Assembly: GCA_013176395.1 (NCBI GenBank)
Contig: JABMLP010000003.1
Coordinates: 620,001-684,000 of the forward strand
DNA length: 64,000 bases
Reading direction: 5' to 3'
Source: Venturia oleaginea
Lineage: Eukaryota; Ascomycota; Dothideomycetes; Venturiales; Venturiaceae
Notes under the pieces: generated by a model
What the model was told of the DNA's origin: nothing
Seen by the model: only the letters and a program-made list of their open reading frames with translations
Database searches by the model: none
Shown: in pieces, positions 55,127-64,000 of the stretch
Position numbering within the stretch: position 1 is the first letter of the stretch
Layout of the letters: each line of letters starts with the position of its first letter
Program-made: the position numbers and the translations under genes

Positions 55127-55846
55127 ATGGCCTCCCAACAGTACTACGGCGGACAGCCACAGCAATACCCTCCACAAGCGTACGGTCCTCCGGGTGGGCA
55201 ATACCCTCCTCAGCAGGGCTATGGACAACCTCAGTATGGACAACCACAGCAATACCCTCCTCAACAGGTACGTTCTACTAGAATGGATACGCGAGTTGGC
55301 TGGGCAGCGGTGCATTGAACATGTCATTATGGGTTACATGCGGCTGGCACTGCTGTCGCGCCAGGCAGGGAGGACCACTTCTTTGTCTCGATCGCCGCGG
55401 CAATCCCGATCCCAAGTTTACGTCATGGTCGCTACATTTTGTGAAAAGAAAGAAGGGCTTTGATTAGGTCCTGCGAAGCAGCTGCCTGGAAATCGACAAT
55501 ATCGACCATCAACAGCGTATGCTATACCAAATGGCAAAGAATTGATCATCCGACAGCGGCGCTGGTCTTCAAATCCTAAATTCGGTTCCCCGATTTTTGA
55601 CAGCTTACATTGCCGCTGTCACTACACATTGCGCGAATCAGCGGCTACTGTCGCGCAGTCCTGCTCAATCACTAACAGCACAAACAGATGCAATACCAAC
55701 AAGGTCCACCACCGCCACAACAGAAGCAAAAGAGCGACAAGGGCTGTCTCGGTTCGCTACTAGCATGTCTGTGCTGTTGCTTCGTGTGTGAGGAGGGATG
55801 CGAATGCTGTGCCGATTGCTGCGAGTGCGCCGAAGCCTGCTGCTAG
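55127..55846 (+). CDS. CYSTM-type Cys-rich tail protein
   Basis: Exon 1 (55127-55267) encodes a Gln/Pro/Tyr/Gly-rich repeat: MASQQYYGGQPQQYPPQAYG, then two more QPQYG/QQYPPQQ blocks. Exon 2 (55688-55846) encodes QYQQGPPPPQQKQKSDKGCL, GSLLACLCCCFVCEEG and CECCADCCECAEACC, ending at TAG. The pattern (short disordered Q/P-rich head, then a hydrophobic Cys-rich segment at the very C-terminus) is that of CYSTM proteins, tail-anchored in membranes and linked to stress and metal responses. 99 residues. The 420-nt intron (GTACGT..ACAG) is long for this genome, so an extra small exon inside it is possible. Confidence 0.8.
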
Positions 55847-56360
55847 ACGGATCATATTTTACGGGGTTGCGGAGAAAGAGAAGTTGGAGTTGGAGCTGGC
55901 ATCTGCTACTTAACTAAGGTGGGATGCTGAGTTATTCAAGAGTATCTTATGGAGTGGGAGGTTTGTTGGATAGTGTACATATCCTTGGCAATAGGCACGA
56001 GCTGGCAATATTTCTTATGTCTCTTTTATTTTGGTTCTTAGTAGGTCTAGTTTTGCGAGGTTGAGTTTGGGCACATACTCCTGAATGCATCGTAGGGATC
56101 ACGAAACCAACAAGGACGACATCGGTCATAGCCTTGGATAAACGAATTTTCGGATTTCAAAGTATTCTAGTTGTTCGATGAAACAACCGGATCCCCAAGT
56201 CGTTTCCAACCTCCCAAAACCCAGCCCCAACCCCGAGACTCTAAGCGATCAAAGTCAAAAACTGACCCGCATATCTAATGAGCGCCGTTCAATGCAAAAC
56301 ATACAAACAAGAAGCCATCTTCACCCTCTCCCGCCTCCGCCCTGCTTTCGTACATTAAAC
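55847..56360. other. Intergenic, no feature seen
   Basis: 3' flanks of two converging genes; nothing recognised. Confidence 0.6.
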
Positions 56361-56645
56361 TCAAGTCAACGAATTCCCCAGTTGTGCCCCCATCATCCCC
56401 TTGTGCACCCTCTTCACATCTTCAAAATCTGCTTTCCGTTGTTGTCGTTTCGCTTCTTTCTTTTCGCGCTCTTGTGGTGTTTGGGGTGTGGAGTGGACGA
56501 GGCGGTTGAAGAGGGAAGATTCTGATGTTGTCTTCTGGTCTTTGAGGGAGTAAGTTGTTGAGAATGAGGAGGTTGAGGTGTTGTCCGTTGAGTCGCGATG
56601 TTGTTTTTCGGGTTGAAGGTGAGAGGTATGGAGTGAGGAAGGCAT
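56361..56645 (-). CDS. Small hypothetical protein
   Basis: A 94-codon minus-strand frame beginning MPSSLHTSHLQPEKQHRD. It is Ser/Thr-rich at first, then TSESSLFNRLVHSTPQTPQE and a strongly basic helix (REKKEAKRQQRKADFEDVKR), ending HKGMMGAQLGNSLT. The amphipathic charged end and clean start suggest a real small cytosolic or nuclear protein. I do not recognise the family. No intron or neighbour informs its role. Confidence 0.45.
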   Translation of the reverse strand: MPSSLHTSHLQPEKQHRDSTDNTSTSSFSTTYSLKDQKTTSESSLFNRLVHSTPQTPQEREKKEAKRQQRKADFEDVKRVHKGMMGAQLGNSLT

Positions 56646-58824
56646 GTTTGAGTTGATGTTGATTTGGGTTGTCAGAGATGTGGTAGGAGGGAGGTGGTGT
56701 GCTTGTAATAGGATTGGGAAGTGATGTAGATACGGAGTATCTGTTGTTGTTGAAGTTGTGGTGCTGATTGTGTGGTTGATGATGGAAGTAAGATACCTTG
56801 TGGTAGTGGTAAGTAGATGACTGTTTGAATGATGTTGATGATGATTGTACCACCGTTCTAAAATCTCACCTCCATGACCGACCGGTTTATATGTACCGCC
56901 CTAAATCCTTCCTTCCCCCTTCCTTCTTCACTTCATCCCGTCCGCTACATTGTAGCCTCACCGACAATTTACTAACAACGGGGCTTAGATCACCAGGCTG
57001 TACCTTTCAACTCACCAAAAGACCAGGTAGAGATCGGTTCGAATCCCTCACTGTCAACGTACTCCGTACGAGATCCCTTTTCCAACCTTCACGACAGTTG
57101 GGGTCCTCAAGGCAACAACAAAACCAACCAATCATCGCTTTCGTATCCAGGGAACAAGACAGGCACCTAAGTTAAGCTAAAGCGGCGACGCATAGTTCAC
57201 CGGTCATCTTCCCCACAATCTTTGTACGGGTATCACATACCCACCCTAGTTGCCAGTAGATAGAGCGGTGATAAGATCGTGCCACGGACGGGACGGAAAA
57301 TCTCGGGGGGAAGCCTAGTGATACTGTCTTTTCGAGGTCCAGCGCTCGATTTGCACTTTTGCACTTTATCTTCTTCAGACGTCAAGCCACACTACTGCAC
57401 GTGCAGTCTTCGTTCTATACGGTGAATATTCGAGAATAGCTCTTGGCCTCTAATCGGTACGGTCGGAAAGATGAATATCCGACCTGGGGATATAGATTAC
57501 CTAGTCATTCTTAAAGCTACGCGGGCATTAAGTGTGGCTTGACGTCCGGAGAAGAAAAATTGCAAAAGTACAAATCGAGCGGTATCTCACGATTATCGCA
57601 ACGTGCTTCCAAAGACACCGAGAAACAACACAATTCGAACTGTTCTCTTTTTCTGAGCGGCTATAAATAAGACGGACAGGCATACTCGTATTTAACGTAA
57701 GCGTCGATCAAACACGTCGCTAAACGTCGATCTGTACTATATACACGGTAGAATCTCTCTCACGCGCCGGCGAGGTCTCCCAAGTTCAACCGCAATCTAT
57801 CGCTTTATCGAATGTGGTTTGTGCATCAACGTGGACATTCTTCGAGTTTTGTTGGATTGAACCCCAATAGCTAGAAGAGTTCATTCTTACCTCTTGAATA
57901 AAAACATATCGAAAGAGGCTCGTTGTTACGGGGAACTCGTTTCTCAACACGGTTGATTATGTCAAGACCTTCTTGACACCTGTGTTCTCTTGTTCTGGTC
58001 CGCGGGTTTGGGATAAGAGCAATATCAGTCTGGAACTACTTACCTTAAGTACCTTCTCTTGCTCAGGTTCTTTGGAGGCTCACTAGATCCTAGCCGTCCG
58101 ATGTATCTCCCAATTCAATTGTCGTCTAACCGATTTGATCCTCAGATCAATCCTGAACGCTTGTCGGTTAGTATGAAGGTTTGGGGTGGGCTTGCTTCGT
58201 GTGCATATGACTTGTGCTTGATTGTATCTAAGTAAAAGGTCGTTACTGTAGTAGGTTGAAGAAGCTCCTATGTGAGAAACATAACATGAGATAACCACAC
58301 CGAGAGAAAGGAAAGTCCGTCCAACGTCCTCCATATATACCCTTCTGGTTCTGGGTGCCAAGGTGCATTCCCACACCTCTTCCCACACTTCCCACACTTC
58401 CCACACTTTGGGCAATGCCAAGTGCTGTGGGAACTGTGTGAATATCACGTGACTCCTGCACGTACTATTCTCTCTTAGGACTGACCTGGTTGCACCAGTC
58501 CCCTCTTGTGCGCCCAAAGGATTCCCCTCCACAACAGTCCTAACAACAACTTCTTGTTATCCAACCATCCTCTGCAAGTCCCGCTGTCCCTGCTCTTCGG
58601 TCTTGAGGTGATCTGTAACACTCGATATAGCTTTAAAGCCTCTAGAGTGGTCCTAATCCCTTTTCTCCCTTTCGAATTGTGGGGTCCGGACTCCTGTCGG
58701 GGTATTAGGGATATTCTTAAACGAAATGTATGAGAATCTGAGGGGTTGATCCTTTAAAAGTACCCATCACCTGCTTGTATAGGTATAATTGTCGAACAAT
58801 CCATAGCAGCCGGAAGGCACTATA
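56646..58824. other. Gene-free stretch with repeat relics
   Basis: Pieces near 57680-57740 (ATCAAACACGTCGCTAAACG) and 57818-57850 (GTTTGTGCATCAACGTGGAC) echo the decayed repeat at 35.7-36.2 kb. A short CCCACACTTCCCACACTTC run is at 58370-58405. No gene supported on either strand. Confidence 0.6.
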
Positions 58825-60388
58825 TGTTACGGATACTGTCACGTGGAACGTTTACTGACATGTAACGTAATTCACTAGCGAGCCGGCCACACCACCGAGC
58901 GGGCTACCGAATCGATCATTTCATCTTTGCAAGCCTCTTCACCACCACCTCATGCCTTCTAAAGCCCAGCAAGAAGGCCGATTACTTCTTGCTCTTCAAG
59001 CCTATCAAAAAGGCCAAATCACAACTATTTGCCAAGCTGCATTAGCTTATAATGTACCATACAGTACCCTCAAATATCGCCTCTCTGGACGCGTTGCACG
59101 CGTCGAAACGCGCGCAAACAGCCACAAACTTACTCCCACAGAGGAAGAAGTCTTAACTCAATGGATTATCTCAATGGATAATCAAGGCTATCCTGCTCGA
59201 GTCTGTGCAGTACAGAATGCGGCGAAATTACTGCTTCAACAACGCGTCGGTCCCTCAGCCTCAATCGGTATCAACTGGTCTGCCAGGTTCATCAAGCGAC
59301 AGCCTACCCTGCAATCGAGATTCAATCGCAAGTACGATTATCAGCGTGCTCAATGCGAAGATCCAGAGCTTATCGGAGCCTGGTTTCGGCTTGTGAGTAA
59401 TACAATTCAGAAATACGGCATTCAAGAGGAGGATATCTATAACTTCGATGAGACTGGCTTTGCAATGGGTATTGCAAGCACCTCACGCGTCGTTACTACC
59501 TCAGATCGACGGGGCAAGCCACCTCAATTACAGCCAGGCGATCGGGAGTGGGTTACAGCAATTGAAGCGACTGTTGGCAGATGAGAATGAGAAATTGAGA
59601 GCAGCGAATGAGAGGCAAAAGAGGAAGAGAGCAATCAAAAAAAAGCAGATCTCAAAGAAAATAACACTTACGGTTGCAGAGGCACAAGGCCTGATGGAGA
59701 ATACTGTACAGCAGCCTATACAGGCAAGTGTTGCTCCTATACAGCAAACAGTTGTTGCAACAGCCTCGTCATCAAGTAGTGCAAGTCAAGGGAATTGCTT
59801 TGGTTTACCTAGTTGTTTTGTATGTAAGGGCTTTGACCGTGCTGCGAGCGATTGCCCTAAATATCGATAATCTTCTGTATAATAGATAGTCTTGATTAAT
59901 AAAGGCGTTGTGATGGTGTAAGCTTGCAAAGATTAGATGATCGATTCGGTGGCCCGCTCGGTGGTGTGGCCCGCTCGCTAGTGAATTACGTTATGGCGCG
60001 TTTCCTTTGTGATTAGTAAGTTGCTACACGGGATCGGAAGGATCATGTGAACGCTCGAGCCTTGGCAAAGCGAGCGCTCGACACGCTCGATTGCGAGCGT
60101 TGTGAGTGCGCTCGATGCGCTCGATTGCGAGCGCCACGAGCGCAGGATTTCTTAGGAGATGGATCTCTATATAACGGACGAGACTCTGCTCCCTCAGTGT
60201 CTCGTATCTTCACTCTCTAGTTACTTCGCTATTGCTTTTAGTTACTTAGCACAATTCACGACTCTTATATTTTGCAAGCTTCGCTTCACTTGTTTGATAC
60301 GATATTGTCGCCCCGGACCACTTGAACTCTACTGTACGGATTAGCCAAATCCAGCTAGATTACTTTGAGCCATAGCCTCTGCGTAACA
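58825..60388 (+). mobile_element. Solo LTR (family 2) split by a Fot/pogo transposon; target duplication CTATA
   Basis: The left end TGTTACGGATACTGTCACGT at 58825 and the right end CTCTGCGTAACA at 60388 match the solo LTR at 6324-6793. CTATA flanks both sides (58820-58824 and 60389-60393). The LTR body is interrupted between 58862 and 59994 by a TA-flanked transposon. Right of the insertion, 60070-60145 holds an expanded GC-rich block (repeats of GCTCGATTGCGAGCG) absent from the 6.3-kb copy. The promoter block (CTATATAACGGACGAGAC, about 60168) is kept. Confidence 0.95.
58865..59991 (+). mobile_element. Fot/pogo-type DNA transposon, 1127 bp, internally deleted (copy 2)
   Basis: Inverted repeats of about 68 bp (ACGTAATTCACTAGCGAG at each end reading inward) with TA on both sides (58863-58864 and 59992-59993). 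The frame from 58952 begins MPSKAQQEGRLLLALQAYQK, the helix-turn-helix of pogo/Fot transposases, then CENP-B-like LTPTEEEVLTQWIISMDNQG, and reaches the first catalytic Asp in IYNFDETGFAMG. It then jumps (near 59565, frame changed) to the C-terminal coil (LLADENEKLRAANERQKRKR) and zinc knuckle CFVCKGFDRAASDCPKYR, where the His ligand is Arg. The second and third catalytic acids are absent, so it cannot transpose alone. Confidence 0.93.
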
Positions 60389-60741
60389 CTATACTCCACG
60401 GGAAGAAAAGGGATCCAAGTACTAAGCTGTCGTGGCTATTAATATGTCATTATCTTAGCGTAGATCGACATCGCGGGCGTCACTCAGTCAGTTAATCAAA
60501 TTGATGCACAGATCACAATACTTCTAGTCGGTCACAGAGAGTAAGTGGAAATTACAAATCCGGGACGATATAAATAGAGTATATTACTACACAGCAACGT
60601 CCTCGAATCCCCGTCCCTAACCTCCGAACCCACCAACTTCCCACTACATCTACATCTGGAATCTGTGGAGTCATCCCAGTGAAACCCTCATCCCTTCACT
60701 CAGCTCGACTCGGCCTTCTCGCCTAGGTTAAAATCAAAAAA

Positions 60742-61206
60742 ATGCGTTTCACCGGCCTCCCTAACTTCCTCTTAGCTTGCCTTCTCTAGTAAGCAACTTA
60801 TCTCGAATAACCATCGTCATTACCAGTTCCTCCAACTAAAACGTCATAGTGCCACAACAGCCCAATCTCTCCAGATTTACCGCGGCTGCTGTAACCCAAA
60901 AAATAATAACGTTTGGAAAAACCAAGGTACAACCTATTGTTGTACGTCCCTCGGTAAACCAGGAGGAATTCAAAGAGAATACCTTAATAACCCGAATAAA
61001 AGAGTGGTAAGCCCAAGATTCCTATATTATTACCATCTGTTTTCGTTTGACATCTCGCTGGGCATTTATCGGCTTGCTAACCTTTTGTTGTTGTTATTTA
61101 GTGTGAGTTTAGGGATGATTTGTTCTGGCAATTTACCGTGTGTTGCCAACAGCGAGGTATTTATTTGAAAACCCCGGACTGGAGAGCTTGCAGCCCCGAA
61201 ATATGA
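60742..61206 (+). CDS. Small cysteine-rich secreted protein, paralog of the gene at 34697-35127
   Basis: Three exons: 60742-60788 (47 nt), 60850-61006, 61102-61206, with introns 60789-60849 (GTAAGC..ATAG) and 61007-61101 (GTAAGC..TTAG), giving 102 residues. The signal peptide is MRFTGLPNFLLACLLYATTA. The mature part has eight cysteines as CC-CC-C-CC-C (YRGCCNPKNNNVWKN, TTYCCTS, VCEFRDD, TVCCQQRGIYL, DWRACSPEI). The paralog on the other strand 26 kb away shares MRFTGL, FLL, CL, RGCCNPKN, WKN, RGI, DW and ACS and both intron sites. Four disulfides are possible. No family recognised; build and location 354 bp past a solo LTR fit an effector-like or antimicrobial secreted peptide, which is inference. 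Confidence 0.88.
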
Positions 61207-62704
61207 GAACCTGGTATGATTCTTGCAGAAGCAGATGAATGTCTTTAGTACTTACAGACTTGTCGGGATTTTTGGCTGCGAGGATATGATAGATTGAGTT
61301 TGTGGGATGGCTCTCGTCTTTATTTCTCTGCTTCTTGCGAGGCAGAATCATATGTTTGGTATTTTTTATTCCTTCGCGCGTACTTCTCGAGTATACCCAG
61401 ATTTATTTCCAGTCAGCCACGTAAGTTTCCCTACCGTATACTGTTATGAAAGAGCCTGGAAATGTCGTGCTATCAACAATTAAGAGCCGAGCGAGATCGA
61501 AATGGGTTTACATTGACGGTTTCCACCTCAGTGCAAGTCTGTCCATGAGCATATATCCACGGAAAACAAAAGTTCCTAAGAGCAAGACAGTCATCGTACC
61601 CTAAAAACTTCAGCTCCTTCCAAACAATTGCACAAAACTGACAGCAGTCTGATCGTGTACGAGTCGGATAGATTGATTTCCGGCCAGCGACTTCCCCCGC
61701 TATTTCCTCCCCTCTTTCTATCTCACGACGACGAAATTTTGAACACTAAACCCATAGAAAGGTCAGATAGACCTTCTTAAATTATGCGAGATTTGTCCAA
61801 GGCTTTATAAGTAAAGGTGGCCGAGACGTCGTATTTAGATCGTATTTCCTTACCAAAAATCGCGGTTCTCGGCGTGCCCGTGAATCAATCTAGCCGACTC
61901 GTAGGCAAAGGGAATGTTTGCACCAATCTATGTATCAACGGTGGTCTGGCTCGGTCCGCTGGTATCGGTAGATGCAGAATTGATGCCAGCAAGAGAAATT
62001 ACTGGTGGCTGTGAATGGTGCTGGAAGCGCTGCACGTGAGCCCGCGGCCGGAAAGCTAGAAGCCATGCCGTAGGCTAGAAAGAACGTGGCGACGGAAATG
62101 AAATTTAGCCTTGCGGCATGATCTTGATTGGAGAAATGATGCCGAAATCTTGTGGCTTCGTAAACTTGGAAGAGATTCGTCGCTGTGCACTCCGCCCGCT
62201 CTTGCGGACATAATGGACGAGGATTAGTCGCGCAGCAACCAAAGGGCTACCCTTGGTTCCACAATCTTGCCCGACAGGGATGTCAGATATAGTCTCCCAA
62301 ACAAACGCCCACCTTCTTTCAAAATCAATACACTAGTCCTGAATTGCTTCGACAAACATAAGCCGCTTGATCCATACAATTACAAGGGGGTATCTATCTC
62401 GAAGCGATGAAAGCCCATGCAGTAAACGCCATTCAATGAGTTTTGGATAATGAGAATACCTCCAGGGTGAGTGCAAAAGAAAACAGAAAACGACCAGACA
62501 AGGAAACCAGGCCGAGAGATCTGACGCCACACAAACTCCTCCTCCCATGTAGATTTGTCCAAATATCCAAAGAGACCCCTTAAGAACCTGAAACCTTGAA
62601 TCCGGAAGCCAGCCTATATTTTGTTGCTGTGTAATCGTGAAAGGGGCGTCGCAGTCGTGAGTGTTGTTGTCGCATGCAATGGCGAATTCGAAGTGGGATT
62701 GCCG
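61207..62704. other. Gene-free stretch
   Basis: Short frames only (61133-61351 overlaps the end of the secreted gene on the other strand). No repeat, RNA gene or regulatory motif was recognised. Confidence 0.6.
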
Positions 62705-64000
62705 TCATACAGCAGGCGGTCTCCGATTTTCTTGCACCGAACTTTGGGCCGGGCTCTGAGTAGGTTGTCGTGCTTCTTGTAATCGCATGGCCCAGCGCAT
62801 CTCGTGTACCGTCTTCTGCATCTCCGTCTCCAATTTCTTAACGTTCTCCTCTGTAGAGCGATAAGAATGTATCAGTAAACCCATTTCTCGCACGTCTTTG
62901 TTGGCTTTTTCTTGCAGGTTTCGCTCCTGATCCAGTAATACCTCGAGTTGTGTCAACTGCTTCCGATGGACAGCCTTCTCTGCATCGATCCGTTTTACGG
63001 CGGTCACCACCTCATCACGCAACAGCTGTATACGCTTCTCCAGACCAGTGTAGTCCCGTTTCAGAGTGTCGTATGCGATCTCGGAGGCTTTTTGGGCGTC
63101 GTGTGCTTCTGCGACTTCCTGCGATGCTTTTGACACGGTCTCGCCGAGCTTTCGTCCCATCTCGGCCTCCCGCTCTTCGGCTCTTTTCCGTCGAGCAGAC
63201 TCTTCTTCCAGCGTCAAGCGTAGGTCGTCGATGCGCCTTTCCTTGCGCACCAAAGCAGTTTCGTTGTGGTCGAACTGCATTTGGATTGTGCCGTTCTGCT
63301 CTTCCAAGCGGTTGACACGACCCTTGAGTAGCTGATACTGTTGCAAGGCCTCCTCTTTCGCAGCCTTCTCAGCATTGATCTCGCGCCGTAGTCGATCATT
63401 TTCACTGGTCAATCGTGCCAGGACTTGTGTGGTTTTCCCCGCCGACGATGGAGTGGGTTCTGGGGTCCCGCCATTCACGCCGTTTGTATGTTGCTGCCAC
63501 GGTGTACTCGGGGTGGGATACGCTGGTAGAGGCATGGGTGATGCTTTCTTCATGGTTGGTGAGGGTGGTGTTGAGTTTGCTAGGGCTGTGGACGCAGGTG
63601 GTGATGCTGAGTCTGGTCTGGCAGGCATGGCCTCATGTGTAGATGTTTCAATTGGCGCGTCAACAATAGCCGAATCTGGTAATCGGGTAGATTAGCATTG
63701 GATTGGCTATGGTCAACGATCTCATAGCGGGTGGGACAGTGCCCTCTGAAGCGAGACAATTGAGCAGATATTGGCCGAAATGGCAGCAGCAATAAAGTGA
63801 AATTGGGAATTTGGAAGGAGAGAAAACAAACCGTTGCGCGGGATCAGCGGAGAGTCACCAAGCAATGCAGGGGTACCGCCTGGAATTGTGGGCAGGGTAG
63901 GGGCATCCACATCTGCTTTCTCGGAGGTTGGTGTTGGACTTGGACTTGGAATCAATGGAAAGCCATCGGCGGGCGTCGAGTCCGGCGTCTTCAAGTTGCT
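62705..64000 (-). CDS. She3-like coiled-coil protein (SWI5-dependent HO expression protein 3), 5' end outside window
   Basis: The last exon, 63675-62705, encodes a Pro/Ser/Thr-rich stretch, then an uninterrupted coiled coil of about 230 residues: LARLTSENDRLRREINAEK, LLKGRVNRLEEQNGTIQMQF, ETALVRKERRIDDLRLTLEE, REAEMGRKLGETVSKASQE, HRKQLTQLEVLLDQERNLQE, EMRWAMRLQEARQ. This matches fungal proteins annotated as She3. A preceding exon (63832 to the window edge, ending PLIPRN) joins through a 156-nt intron (63676-63831, GTTTGT..CCAG, a weak donor). In budding yeast She3 links She2-bound mRNA to myosin for transport; in filamentous fungi the role is less clear. The frame is intact as far as seen. 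Confidence 0.85.

Noticed and set aside
57030..57060. GGTTCGAATCC, a tRNA B-box-like string at about 57036
   Set aside because: The flanks do not pair as a T-stem beyond two bases, and no A-box or anticodon stem lies at the right distance upstream.
58370..58405. CCCACACTTC repeats considered as a CRISPR-like array
   Set aside because: Only three short contiguous copies without spacers, in a eukaryotic genome.

Overview
This is nuclear DNA from a filamentous ascomycete (Pezizomycotina). Genes have short introns (about 48-63 nt) with CTAAC/CTAAT-like branch points, and the conserved genes are fungal: cytoplasmic Asp-tRNA synthetase, Rrp40, Mrc1, a KN-homeobox/C2H2 factor, She3. TA-flanked Fot/pogo elements, Ty3/gypsy LTR elements and many stops of the CAA/CAG to TAA/TAG type (RIP-like) point the same way. 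Nothing in the window fixes the genus; Leotiomycetes is a guess.

Layout. 1-6.8 kb is a transposon nest: a minus-strand Ty3/gypsy element cut by the window edge, its 281-bp LTR, a Fot/pogo remnant, a piece of a second LTR family, decayed LTRs, a 22-bp minisatellite and a perfect 470-bp solo LTR. 6.9-12.7 kb holds decayed genes: a small secreted protein without a start ATG, an A-T-C NRPS-like gene with several stops, and a broken cutinase. 12.7-16.8 kb is repeat-rich and nearly gene-free, with a 281-bp solo LTR.

16.8-34 kb is the conserved core: dps1 and rrp40 (divergent), a deleted Fot-like element, a hypothetical gene, an FMP42-like MFS transporter, mrc1, a homeobox/C2H2 factor with an in-frame TGA, and a class II aldolase-family gene. 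34-37 kb is AT-rich with tRNA-like fragments and a spliced cysteine-rich secreted protein gene. 37-43.3 kb has a histidine-phosphatase-family gene with one frameshift, a Gemin2-like gene and a secreted Gly-rich protein. 43.9-50.3 kb is another decayed block: a rhodopsin-like membrane protein remnant, four related minus-strand genes of an unrecognised family, and a DUF1254/DUF1214 pseudogene among them. 51-56.7 kb has an SDR, a secreted Ala/Ser/Thr-rich protein, a CYSTM-type protein and a small hypothetical gene. 58.8-60.4 kb is a solo LTR with a Fot/pogo element inside it. Just downstream lies a second cysteine-rich secreted protein, a clear paralog of the 35-kb gene. The window ends inside a She3-like gene.

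The housekeeping genes do not form one pathway. The most distinctive content is the pair of three-exon cysteine-rich secreted paralogs beside repeats, the four-member minus-strand family at 44-50 kb, and the well-preserved transposon structures (target duplications, self-priming site, recurrent insertion site).
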